DNA of 15,636 bases from Oscillospiraceae bacterium (GTDB taxonomy: Bacteria; Bacillota; Clostridia; Oscillospirales; Acutalibacteraceae), in NCBI GenBank assembly GCA_029004655.1, contig JAQVYP010000002.1, forward strand, positions 1 through 15,636, written 5' to 3'. Below the pieces are notes generated by a model that made no database searches, was not told where the DNA came from, and worked only from the letters and a program-made list of their open reading frames with translations. Shown here one piece after another: positions 6,209 through 13,021 of the stretch (positions are counted from its first letter, which is position 1; each line of letters opens with the position of its first letter). The position numbers and the translations under genes were made by a program.

Positions 6209-7399
6209 ATGGCATTTCTCAACAAAAAAACTATTGAAGATGTTGAAGTAACCGGTAAAAGAGTTCTCGTTCGTTGTGATTTTAACGTTCCGCTTAAAGA
6301 TGGCGTTATCACAAGCGACAAAAGAATCGTCGCTTCCCTTCCCACAATCAAATATTTAATTGATAACGGTGCAAAGGTTATCCTTTGTTCTCACCTCGGC
6401 AGACCAAAGGGTGAAGTTGTTCCTGAATTTTCTTTAAAACCTGTTGCTGCAAAGCTTTCTGAAGTTTTAGGCAAAGAAGTTAAAATAGCCCAAGATGTTG
6501 TTGGAGACAGTGCAAAAGCACTTGCCGCTTCACTTCAAAATGGCGATGTTATGCTTCTTGAAAATGTTCGCTACGAAAAGGGCGAAACAAAGAACGATGT
6601 TGAACTAAGCCGCAAGTTTGCTGCTTTAGCAGATATCTTTGTTAATGATGCATTCGGTTCTGCTCACAGAGCACATTCTTCCACAACTGGTGTTGCTGAT
6701 TATATTCCTGCAGTTTGCGGATTCCTCATCAAGAAGGAAATCGAATTTATCGGCGGAGCTCTTGAGAATCCAAAGCGTCCTTTGGTTGCTATTTTAGGCG
6801 GCGCAAAGGTTTCCGATAAAATCGGAGTTATCACAAACCTTATTGATAAAGTTGATACACTTATTATCGGCGGAGGTATGGCTTATACGTTTATGAAGTC
6901 ATTGGGATACAACATCGGAACTTCTCTTTTAGAAGAAGATAAGGTTGAGCTTGCAAGCGAAATCATGCAAAAAGCAAAAGACAAGGGCGTTAAATTCCTT
7001 ATCCCTGTTGATAATCGTTTGGGCAAAGAATATGATCCAAACACAGAAACTCAGACAACTGCTTCAAATGCAATACCTGACGACTGGATGGGTCTTGACA
7101 TTGGACCTAAAACCGAGCAGCTTTTTGCTGATGCAATCGTTGGTTCCGGCACAGTAATCTGGAACGGACCTATGGGCGTTTCCGAATGGGAAAAGTTTGC
7201 AAGCGGCACAATTGCTGTTGCAACTGCTGTTGCTAATTCAGGTGCTATTTCAATCATCGGCGGCGGTGACTCCGCTGCTGCTTGTGAAAAACTTGGCTTT
7301 GCTGATAAAATGTCTCACATTTCAACCGGCGGCGGCGCTTCTCTTGAATTCCTTGAGGGCAAAGCCCTTCCGGGTATTGTTGCATTAAACGATAAATAA
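6209..7399 (+). CDS. pgk: Phosphoglycerate kinase
   Basis: Pgk transfers phosphate between 1,3-bisphosphoglycerate and ADP, the first ATP-forming step of glycolysis. The length is 396 residues, as usual. Motifs in order: RCDFNVPLKDG (22-32), SHLGRPKGE (61-69), LLENVRYEKGE (116-126), FVNDAFGSAHRAHSST (144-159), ILGGAKVSDKIGVI (195-208), GGGMAYTFMK (221-230), and the C-terminal IIGGGDSAAACEKLG and STGGGASLEFLEGKALPG loops. The frame extends 15 codons upstream to a GTG, but AAAGGAAG is correctly placed for the ATG at 6209 and the family begins here. First gene of the operon. gap, often upstream of pgk in Clostridia, is absent from this locus. Confidence 0.98.
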   Translation: MAFLNKKTIEDVEVTGKRVLVRCDFNVPLKDGVITSDKRIVASLPTIKYLIDNGAKVILCSHLGRPKGEVVPEFSLKPVAAKLSEVLGKEVKIAQDVVGDSAKALAASLQNGDVMLLENVRYEKGETKNDVELSRKFAALADIFVNDAFGSAHRAHSSTTGVADYIPAVCGFLIKKEIEFIGGALENPKRPLVAILGGAKVSDKIGVITNLIDKVDTLIIGGGMAYTFMKSLGYNIGTSLLEEDKVELASEIMQKAKDKGVKFLIPVDNRLGKEYDPNTETQTTASNAIPDDWMGLDIGPKTEQLFADAIVGSGTVIWNGPMGVSEWEKFASGTIAVATAVANSGAISIIGGGDSAAACEKLGFADKMSHISTGGGASLEFLEGKALPGIVALNDK

Positions 7400-7419
7400 T
7401 TTATTGCTGGTCTATTCAT

Positions 7420-7452
7420 GCGGCATGGCTTTTTGCCTTGCCGCAATTTTAT
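7420..7452 (+). terminator. Hairpin between pgk and tpiA (processing site or partial terminator)
   Basis: GCGGCA (7420-7425) pairs with TGCCGC (7439-7444), extended inward by GGC/GCC around a T-rich loop, and is followed by AATTTTAT. The T-tract is weak and the next gene follows without a visible promoter. It is more likely an mRNA-stabilising or partial-attenuation hairpin than a full stop. Confidence 0.4.
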
Positions 7453-7482
7453 GAAATTAAAACATTATTGGAGGAAACTAAA

Positions 7483-8250
7483 ATGAATAAAACTCTTCGT
7501 CCTGCTGTTATTGCAGGAAACTGGAAAATGAACAAAACTCCGGCAGAAACAACTGCTTTAATTAACGAGATTAAGCCTCTCGTTGTGGATGCTAAATGCG
7601 ATGTTATCGTTTGCGTGCCTTTTGTTGATTTGTCAGCTGCACTGGACGCAACTTGTGGTTCAAACATCAAGGTCGGTGCACAGAACTGCCACTTTGAAAA
7701 ATCCGGAGCATACACTGGTGAAATATCTGCTCCTATGCTTGCAGATATGGGTGTGGGGTATGTTATAATCGGGCATTCCGAGCGCAGAACTTATTTTGGC
7801 GAAACTGATGTTACCGTAAACAAGCGTACACTCGCTGCATTGGAAAGCGGACTTAAAGTCATTCTTTGTGTTGGTGAATATCTTGAGCAACGTGAGCAAG
7901 GCATCACATCTGAATTGGTTGCTATGCAAACCAAAATTGCTTTGCAAGGCGTTAGTGCAGAAAATCTTAAGAATGTTATTATCGCTTACGAGCCTGTTTG
8001 GGCTATAGGCACAGGCAAAACAGCAACCGCAGACCAAGCAAACGAAGTTTGCGAGGCAATCCGTGCAACTGTTGCAGAGCTTTATGGTAAAACTGCCGCT
8101 GATTCTGTTTCTGTTCAATACGGCGGTTCTATGAATGCTGCAAATGCTGACGAGCTTTTATCCAAACCAGACGTTGATGGCGGACTTATCGGCGGAGCTT
8201 CTCTTAAAGCCACTGATTTTGCAACAATAGTTACCGCTGCAAGTAAATAA
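7483..8250 (+). CDS. tpiA: Triose-phosphate isomerase
   Basis: TpiA interconverts dihydroxyacetone phosphate and glyceraldehyde-3-phosphate. The TIM barrel has 255 residues. Catalytic and binding residues are visible: AGNWKMNKT (11-19, Lys15), IIGHSERRTYFGE (95-107, His98), AYEPVWAIGTGKTAT (168-182, Glu170 and the flexible loop 6), and VQYGGSMNAANA (211-222) followed by VDGGLIGGASL (231-241), the phosphate grip. GGAGG at 7470 is ideally spaced for the ATG at 7483. A longer frame reaching an upstream ATT codon lacks a ribosome site. Second gene of the glycolytic operon, 18 nt before gpmI. Confidence 0.98.
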   Translation: MNKTLRPAVIAGNWKMNKTPAETTALINEIKPLVVDAKCDVIVCVPFVDLSAALDATCGSNIKVGAQNCHFEKSGAYTGEISAPMLADMGVGYVIIGHSERRTYFGETDVTVNKRTLAALESGLKVILCVGEYLEQREQGITSELVAMQTKIALQGVSAENLKNVIIAYEPVWAIGTGKTATADQANEVCEAIRATVAELYGKTAADSVSVQYGGSMNAANADELLSKPDVDGGLIGGASLKATDFATIVTAASK

Positions 8251-8268
8251 TTAAACAAAGGTGAAAAT

Positions 8269-9801
8269 ATGAAAAGACCTATCGTTCTTACAATCATGGA
8301 CGGTTTCGGAATCAACCCCGAAACCAAGGGCAATGCAATTAGTTGCGCAGAGGCCCCCAATACTCATCATATATTTAAAAAATATCCAAAAACTCAAATA
8401 GGTGCATCAGGAATGGACGTTGGTCTGCCGGATGGACAAATGGGTAACAGCGAAGTTGGACACACCAACATGGGTGCTGGTCGTGTTGTTTACCAAGAGC
8501 TGACCAGAATCACAAAATCAATTAAAGATAAAGACTTTTTTGAAAACAGTGTATTGCGTGCTGCTATGCAGACATGTCTTGATACAGGCAACTGCCTTCA
8601 TTTAGTTGGTTTATTGTCTGATGGTGGTGTTCACAGCCATATAGAGCATTTGTATGCCCTAATTGAAATGGCAAAGCAAATGGGGCTTACTCGAGTTTAT
8701 GTTCACTGCCTGTTGGACGGACGTGATGTGCCCCCTTCTTCTGGTGCAGATTTTGTGGCACAGTGTCGTCAAAAGCTGGACGAAATTGGCGTGGGCAAGA
8801 TTGCAACCGTTATGGGTCGTTACTATGCAATGGATAGAGACAATCGTTGGGATCGTGTTGAAAAGGCTTATAATGCAATGGTATGCGGCGACGGAATAAT
8901 GGCCGATGATCCTGTTGCTGCTATCAAAGCTTCTTATGAAGCTGTTGATGCTAATGGCAAAAAGATAAGTGATGAATTTGTTGTTCCAACCGTTATCGCA
9001 GGCGGCGAGGCAATTTCTAGCGGCGACAGCGTCATCTTCTTCAACTTCAGACCTGACCGTGCAAGAGAAATCACACGTTGCTTTGTTGATCCCGATTTCG
9101 TGGGTTTCACACGCAAAGGTGGCAAACTTGATATACACTATGTTTGTATGACACAATACGATGCCACAATGCCTAACGTTCATGTTGCTTTCATACCACA
9201 AACACTTGATAATACATTGGGTGAATACCTGTCAAATAAAGGTCTTAAACAGCTTAGAATCGCTGAGACAGAGAAATATGCGCATGTAACCTTCTTCTTT
9301 AACGGCGGACAGGAAGTTATGTTCCCGGGTGAAGACAGAATCCTCGTCAAATCACCACAAGTTGCCACATACGATATGCAACCTGAAATGAGTGCTTTTG
9401 AAGTTTGTGATAAAGTTGAAGAGGCTATTAAGAGCGATAAATATGATGTTATAGTACTTAACTTTGCAAACTGCGATATGGTCGGACATACAGGATTCTT
9501 TGATGCCGCTGTTAAAGCCGTCGAAACCGTAGACACCTGTGTTGGAAGAGTTGTTGATGCAACTCTTCAGATGGGTGGCGTTGTGCTAATCACGGCCGAT
9601 CACGGCAATGCCGACAAAATGTGTGAGACTGATGGTTCACCATTCACCGCACACACAACAAACCCTGTTCCCTTCTGCGTTGTGGGTTATGATTGCGAGC
9701 TGCGTGAGGGCGGAAGACTTTGCGATATTTCTCCAACAATCCTTAAAATCCTCGGTCTGCCACAACCTGCCGAAATGGACGGCAAAAGCATAATTAAATA
9801 G
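8269..9801 (+). CDS. gpmI: 2,3-bisphosphoglycerate-independent phosphoglycerate mutase
   Basis: GpmI converts 3-phosphoglycerate to 2-phosphoglycerate through a phosphoserine, using two manganese ions. It belongs to the alkaline-phosphatase superfamily. Length is 510 residues, standard. Visible features: LTIMDGFGI (7-15, metal Asp11), GLPDGQMGNSEVGHTNMGAG (52-71) with nucleophile Ser61, GLLSDGGVHSH, HCLLDGRDVPP, ATVMGRYYAMDRDNRWDR, FFNFRPDRAREIT, FANCDMVGHTG and TADHGNADKM (second metal site). The ATG follows AAAGGTGAAA. It closes the operon, with a strong terminator at 9829. Manganese dependence of this family in spore formers is linked to pH control of glycolysis in the forespore; that is family knowledge, not seen here. 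Confidence 0.98.
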   Translation: MKRPIVLTIMDGFGINPETKGNAISCAEAPNTHHIFKKYPKTQIGASGMDVGLPDGQMGNSEVGHTNMGAGRVVYQELTRITKSIKDKDFFENSVLRAAMQTCLDTGNCLHLVGLLSDGGVHSHIEHLYALIEMAKQMGLTRVYVHCLLDGRDVPPSSGADFVAQCRQKLDEIGVGKIATVMGRYYAMDRDNRWDRVEKAYNAMVCGDGIMADDPVAAIKASYEAVDANGKKISDEFVVPTVIAGGEAISSGDSVIFFNFRPDRAREITRCFVDPDFVGFTRKGGKLDIHYVCMTQYDATMPNVHVAFIPQTLDNTLGEYLSNKGLKQLRIAETEKYAHVTFFFNGGQEVMFPGEDRILVKSPQVATYDMQPEMSAFEVCDKVEEAIKSDKYDVIVLNFANCDMVGHTGFFDAAVKAVETVDTCVGRVVDATLQMGGVVLITADHGNADKMCETDGSPFTAHTTNPVPFCVVGYDCELREGGRLCDISPTILKILGLPQPAEMDGKSIIK

Positions 9802-9828
9802 ATTTGAAAAAATCGAATAATAACAAAA

Positions 9829-9860
9829 GAGCTTGAAAGATAAACTTTCAAGCTCGTTTT
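9829..9860 (+). terminator. Terminator of the glycolytic operon
   Basis: A perfect 11-bp stem, GAGCTTGAAAG (9829-9839) with CTTTCAAGCTC (9845-9855), has an ATAAA loop and is followed by GTTTT. It lies 27 nt after the gpmI stop. The A-rich sequence on the other side could let it work from the minus strand as well. Confidence 0.8.
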
Positions 9861-9915
9861 AGGCTTGTTGCTTTTCACCGGTTCGCTGTATTATTTTACT
9901 TTTCAGTAACTGTAA

Positions 9916-10070
9916 TACTAATTCCAAATAAAAATCAACCAATCTTCGCGGTCTTTTGTTTGCGAGACTGCGTTGTCGTTCTCGGCGGGCGATAGCCCGC
10001 CTTCGTCCTCCGCCTTGTCTCACAAACAAAATCCTCGCAAATCTTGGTCACTTTTTAATTGGAATTAGTA
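9916..10070 (+). mobile_element. MITE-like inverted-repeat element, 155 bp, copy 3
   Basis: Identical to copy 2, in the same orientation. It is flanked by TAA at 9913-9915 and TAA at 10071-10073, the 3-bp target duplication. It is inserted inside the last codons of the minus-strand zinc-ribbon gene. Read from the right end on the minus strand, the element offers TAA, TAA and TGA in the three frames within its first 24 bases, and the TGA now ends the gene. Confidence 0.92.
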
Positions 10071-10599
10071 TAACACTTTGGGGAATAACACCATCAAACA
10101 CCATATTTCCTTCACTATCAGATTTAAGAGAATTTATTTCTAATTTTTTTGTTTTCTTAATAATATTATCAAAACTTTTTTCGATCACATTAACATTTTT
10201 CTCACTAAGATATTTTTCCTGAACAGGAAAAACACCTGCATCAACATCTTCGGGATCAATTTCAAGTTTATTGTTAGTAATGTCAGACGTTCCTTTAAAA
10301 TATACATTTACTTTATTAAGTGGTATCTGCTTAAAAATATTGGTTCTAAAAGCAGTATCCAGAAAAGAAGTATCTGTTTTGCAAGAAGCTTCAATCACTC
10401 CATCAGAAAGCACATTTAACTGGACATTATCAACCGGATAAAAACTCGGTGACAACTCATTCAGCAGTGCGGTTGCTTCCGAAGAAGTTAATGTAATTTC
10501 TTTATTTTTAAAGTTGCCGAACTCCCATTTATACTTTTCAATATTAAGTTTTCCTCGATTTAGTTTATCTTGGAACTCTTTCTGTTCTTTAGATGTCAT
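10048..10599 (-). pseudogene. C-terminal part of a zinc-ribbon membrane protein gene, cut off by a nonsense codon, 3' end rewritten by MITE copy 3
   Basis: This 183-codon frame encodes a soluble-looking domain (LTSSEATALLNELSPSFYPVDNV... and VNVYFKGTSDITNN...) that I cannot assign to a family. It is in the same frame as the zinc-ribbon/membrane segment at 10630-10944. Only one TAA (10630-10632) separates them, and the ten codons in between (KIGIRINLDK) are open and read naturally into MTSKEQKEF. The ATG at 10599 has no ribosome site, which argues against an independent gene. The last seven residues, ILIPIKK, and the TGA come from MITE copy 3. Removing the element and one target duplicate restores the ending GVIPQSVTVTEK and a TAA at 9896-9898. 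The domain would lie outside the membrane. It is probably no longer made, or made only by readthrough or weak re-initiation. Confidence 0.72.
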
Positions 10600-10629
10600 T
10601 TTATCTAAATTTATTCTAATTCCTATTTT

Positions 10630-10944
10630 TTACATGGCGCTTTTATAGTCAGCTTGTGTATATTTTACACCAAGATCTTTTGGTTTTAAAACGATTAGAC
10701 TGCTAAAAAAAATCAACACTAACAAATTAATTGTCAAAGAAACAGCTAAGATTATCCATAATGCGACGTGCATTATTTTCGGTTTATCATCTTTCAATTG
10801 AGGACTTGAATCTAAATCCTGTTGTGTTTGCTCCGAATCCTGTGGTTGTTCAGGTGATGATGTAGCCTCTTCAAAAGAACTGCCACAATTCATACAGACC
10901 TGTGTATTTTCATCAGCAAAAGTGCCACATTTGGGACAATTCAT
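10630..10944 (-). CDS. Zinc-ribbon membrane protein, N-terminal part (truncated by a nonsense codon)
   Basis: A 104-residue frame with AAGG 8 nt before its ATG. Residues 1-20 form a classic zinc ribbon, CPKC (3-6) and CMNC (17-20). An acidic Ser/Gln/Pro linker follows (about 24-55), then one hydrophobic helix (about 58-88, HVALWIILAVSLTINLLVL...), and a short outer stub LGVKYTQADYKSAM. Zinc ribbon plus single helix plus an outer domain is a common plan for Firmicute proteins of unknown function. The stub ends abruptly at a TAA (10630) and the same frame continues for almost 200 more codons, so this is most likely the 5' part of a gene of about 296 codons. A fragment of this kind could still insert in the membrane. 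Confidence 0.7.
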   Translation of the reverse strand: MNCPKCGTFADENTQVCMNCGSSFEEATSSPEQPQDSEQTQQDLDSSPQLKDDKPKIMHVALWIILAVSLTINLLVLIFFSSLIVLKPKDLGVKYTQADYKSAM

Positions 10945-11245
10945 TTAAATACCTTACTTTCACAATTTAAATTCAAATCGAATATAAATAGATATTGCAG
11001 AATCTTTTCACGCCTGTTCCGTCGGTATTCAATTTTGCTAAGTTATTGTCTGAACTTGATACTATAATATATTTTATCACCAACAACATTAAGGTATTCT
11101 AATTATTGCTAATTTGTTCGAAACAGAATTCTAAAGATATTCCCATTAATCTTATTCAAAATATTTTATAAATAATCCGTTGTAAAACTTTATCTGTAAT
11201 TATTTTCTAATTGTACTATAAAAATCCTTAAAGGTAAAGGAAAAC
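10945..11245. other. AT-rich intergenic region, no gene seen
   Basis: About 300 nt lie between the zinc-ribbon gene start and the terminator of the rsmF-like gene. I see no start codon with a ribosome site, no repeat of the 155-bp element and no RNA gene. It must hold the promoter of the minus-strand zinc-ribbon gene, but no motif pair stands out against the AT-rich background. Decayed gene sequence cannot be excluded. Confidence 0.5.
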
Positions 11246-11274
11246 CCTACAAGTCCACTAATATGGCTTGTAGG
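11246..11274 (-). terminator. Likely terminator of the rsmF-like gene
   Basis: CCTACAAG (11246-11253) pairs with CTTGTAGG (11267-11274), with an inner CCA/TGG pairing. On the minus strand it is followed by GTTTTCCTTT, and it lies about 55 nt past the stop at 11328. On the plus strand it is followed by a longer T-run (11278-11289), so it may stop transcripts from both sides. Confidence 0.6.
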
Positions 11275-11327
11275 ATTCTTGTTTTTTATTCAATTAACAA
11301 TTCACACGGTGAACGATATTTAATACA

Positions 11328-12677
11328 TTACATTATTCTAAGTCCTTTGGGATAATGGTTTTTCAACACGCCGCCCGACGCCTTGCCGAATCCCAGCGGG
11401 ATTGAGCAAACTTTTACTGCCACATAGCCTTTTAATGCTTCATTACATGGGATTTGCTCGCCGTGCAGGAATTGATTTAATCTTTTATCATCATAAGGCA
11501 AATCAATCACTTGTTTGGCTCTTATTCCTACCGCTGTGAACAGTGCGTGAGCCGGCTCAAATCTTCCCTTTGTCACCTGTCCGCAAAATAAACCCGAACG
11601 AATTATTCCTGCGTTTTTAACAAGCGGTATGCTAGGTGTTATGTAAACTCTATCGCCATAGTTCACCACAACACCCTCAATATTATCGTCGAAGTTTTGG
11701 GCGTAAAAGCACTCGAATATTTCTGTTTCAATTGTTTTTGACTGTTTTATGTCAACCTGTATGGCCAGCTCATCGCCTTCGAGCTTCAAAAGTGCCACGA
11801 AATGCCCTTCACCGCCGTTTTGAGGGAATATCCTGCGGCAAAACTCTATGTTTTCTGTATCGGGTGCAAATTTTTTAATTCCCGAAATTCCAAATTGCTT
11901 GTCTATTTTTTGCAATGAAAACTGAGGATTGTTTTTCAAAAATTTAGCAATCACCATTTCGTTCTCTTCGGGTGCAAATGTACACGTGCTATAACAAAGC
12001 ATTCCGCCTGGTCTTAAAGCAATTTTTGCACTTTCCAAAATTTTCTGTTGACGCATTGCACATGAATTAATGTTTTCGACGCTCCAGTTTTCAAGTGCAG
12101 AAGGTTCTTTTCTTATCATTCCCTCACCCGAGCAAGGAGCATCAACAAGCACTTTGTCAAAGAAACTTTCCAGCTTTTCACACAGTATATCAGGTCGGCT
12201 GCTCGAAACAATGGCATTAGTTATCCCTAAGCGCTCAATATTTGAAATGAGCGGCGCAGTGCGAGACCCGACAAATTCATTTGCCCAAACTATCCCAGTT
12301 CCGCCTAGTTCAGCCGCTATTTGTGTTGTTTTGCCACCGGGCGCGGCACACAAATCAAGGACACGGTCATATTGCTTCGGTGCCAATGCTGTTACCGCAG
12401 ATGATGCCGACGGCTCCTGCAAATAGAATGCGCCTGCATGGTGAAAGGGGGAATTCCCAAATTTTTGGATCTCCGACGGTATATAAAAGCTTTTCGAGCA
12501 AAACAGTGATGGTTCATTTAAAAATAAAAAATGTTTTTTAAGTGTTTCAATATCTGTTTTAAGAGTATTTACTCTAAGTCCTCTGAAATGTGGTAACTCC
12601 AGAGCTTTGAAATAATCTTCAGCCGTGTTACCTAAAATATCATTTATTCTTATGCAAAAATCTTCGGATAGGTTCAT
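11328..12677 (-). CDS. RsmF/YebU-like rRNA cytosine-C5 methyltransferase (NOL1/NOP2/sun family)
   Basis: It transfers a methyl group from S-adenosylmethionine to C5 of a cytosine in rRNA. With the ATG at 12677 it has 449 residues. Order: an N-terminal family segment (LSEDF...LPHFRGLRVNTLK), HHAGAFYLQEPSA, the SAM-binding DLCAAPGGKTTQ (about 108-119), VDAPCSGEGMIRKEP (Cys182), CYSTCTFAPEENE (catalytic Cys232), then a C-terminal half with FVALLKLEG and a PUA-like end (EALKGYVAVKVCSIPLGFGKASGG) as in RsmF rather than RsmB. The open frame begins at GTG 12686. ATG 12677 (MNLSEDF) fits the family opening better, with only GTGAT as ribosome site. The exact target base is not known. The leader upstream is unusual and listed separately. 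Confidence 0.9.
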   Translation of the reverse strand: MNLSEDFCIRINDILGNTAEDYFKALELPHFRGLRVNTLKTDIETLKKHFLFLNEPSLFCSKSFYIPSEIQKFGNSPFHHAGAFYLQEPSASSAVTALAPKQYDRVLDLCAAPGGKTTQIAAELGGTGIVWANEFVGSRTAPLISNIERLGITNAIVSSSRPDILCEKLESFFDKVLVDAPCSGEGMIRKEPSALENWSVENINSCAMRQQKILESAKIALRPGGMLCYSTCTFAPEENEMVIAKFLKNNPQFSLQKIDKQFGISGIKKFAPDTENIEFCRRIFPQNGGEGHFVALLKLEGDELAIQVDIKQSKTIETEIFECFYAQNFDDNIEGVVVNYGDRVYITPSIPLVKNAGIIRSGLFCGQVTKGRFEPAHALFTAVGIRAKQVIDLPYDDKRLNQFLHGEQIPCNEALKGYVAVKVCSIPLGFGKASGGVLKNHYPKGLRIM

Positions 12678-12730
12678 TTCAATCACGGTGATATATTTAA
12701 ATGTTAAATATATCTATACCATTTCCTCCT
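12678..12730 (-). promoter_or_regulatory. Leader of the rsmF-like gene: strong ribosome site, three-codon mini-ORF and AT hairpin
   Basis: On the minus strand a near-perfect AGGAGG (12725-12730) stands 3 nt before ATG GTA TAG (12714-12722), a Met-Val-stop mini-ORF in frame with the downstream gene. The TAG leads into a perfect inverted repeat, GATATATTTAA (12690-12700) and TTAAATATATC (12704-12714), with a 3-nt loop. After it come GTGATTGAA and the ATG at 12677, which lacks a strong ribosome site of its own. If the hairpin folds, AGGAGG is brought to about 13 nt from the GTG at 12686. Regulatory meaning is inferred. Confidence 0.4.
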
Positions 12731-12758
12731 CTTTGGAAAATAAAACCACATAAACTTT

Positions 12759-12788
12759 GAATAATTAAAAAACAGCCTGCCAATACTA
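12759..12788 (+). promoter_or_regulatory. Putative sigma-G-type promoter of the Asn/Gln-rich gene
   Basis: GAATA (12759-12763), an 18-nt spacer and AATACTA (12782-12788) match the forespore sigma-G pattern except for the first -10 base. This is the same deviation and spacer as the gpr promoter at 2091-2120. A transcript starting about 7 nt downstream would have a leader of roughly 20 nt that still contains the GAGGGTGA ribosome site. A sigma-A reading (TTGAAT with CAATAC) is poorer. Confidence 0.42.
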
Positions 12789-12812
12789 ATGTCATGAAAG
12801 AGGGTGAATTTC

Positions 12813-13004
12813 ATGCCAGATATGCAAAACCGCAACAACAATAATATGCAAGATAACAACGCACAAGATACTAATGCTCGCAACAATGCACAGGACACTA
12901 ATGCTCGCAACAACGCACAGGATACAAAATCAACCAACAAGCAAAGCAACAAGCAGAATAACAATCAGCAGAACAACAATCAGCAGAACAATAATAATAG
13001 ATAG
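12813..13004 (+). CDS. Small Asn/Gln-rich repeat protein, candidate spore protein
   Basis: I know no family for this 63-residue protein. About 57% of it is Asn or Gln (25 N, 11 Q); the rest is Asp, Thr, Ala, Arg, Lys and Ser, with no aromatic or large aliphatic residue apart from Met. It contains NNAQDTNAR repeats (27-bp DNA units at 12855-12881 and 12882-12908, then a partial third) and NNNQQ repeats (15-bp units). GAGGGTGA is well placed for the ATG at 12813; a GTG at 12804 overlaps the ribosome site. It has its own sigma-G-like promoter and strong terminator, which supports a real gene. The composition recalls gamma-type SASPs such as SspE, but the GPR cleavage motif of that family is absent. 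A coat or storage role is also possible. Confidence 0.68.
   Translation: MPDMQNRNNNNMQDNNAQDTNARNNAQDTNARNNAQDTKSTNKQSNKQNNNQQNNNQQNNNNR
12855..12925 (+). repeat. 27-bp tandem repeat inside the Asn/Gln-rich gene
   Basis: Two full 27-bp units (12855-12881, 12882-12908) and about 17 bp of a third differ by only a few bases. Each encodes NNAQDTNAR in the same frame. A second, 15-bp period encoding NNNQQ lies further downstream in the gene (about 12950-12990). Unit number may vary between strains by slippage. Confidence 0.8.
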
Positions 13005-13021
13005 TTATTAAACAAACTATA

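Noticed and set aside
8659..9201. 180-codon minus-strand frame opposite gpmI
   Set aside because: Shadow of a fully conserved gpmI; the product is Cys/His/Asn-rich noise with no domain.
10605..10630. TCTAATTCCTATTTTT resembling the MITE tip, as a possible remnant inside the zinc-ribbon gene
   Set aside because: Only about a dozen bases match, there is no second end or duplication, and the stretch reads naturally as codons (KIGIRIN).
12704..12964. Minus-strand frame with repeated LVSCALLRA, looking like a membrane protein
   Set aside because: It is the complement of the NNAQDTNAR repeat region; the plus-strand reading has a ribosome site, promoter motif and terminator.
12855..12990. Short direct repeats as a possible CRISPR array
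   Set aside because: The 27-bp units are contiguous without spacers, in frame, and inside a coding region; no cas gene is nearby.
12813..13004. Asn/Gln-rich protein as a classical gamma-type SASP cleaved by GPR
   Set aside because: The conserved GPR cleavage motif (TEFAS-like) is absent, so the family name is not supported; only a general spore-protein hypothesis is kept.
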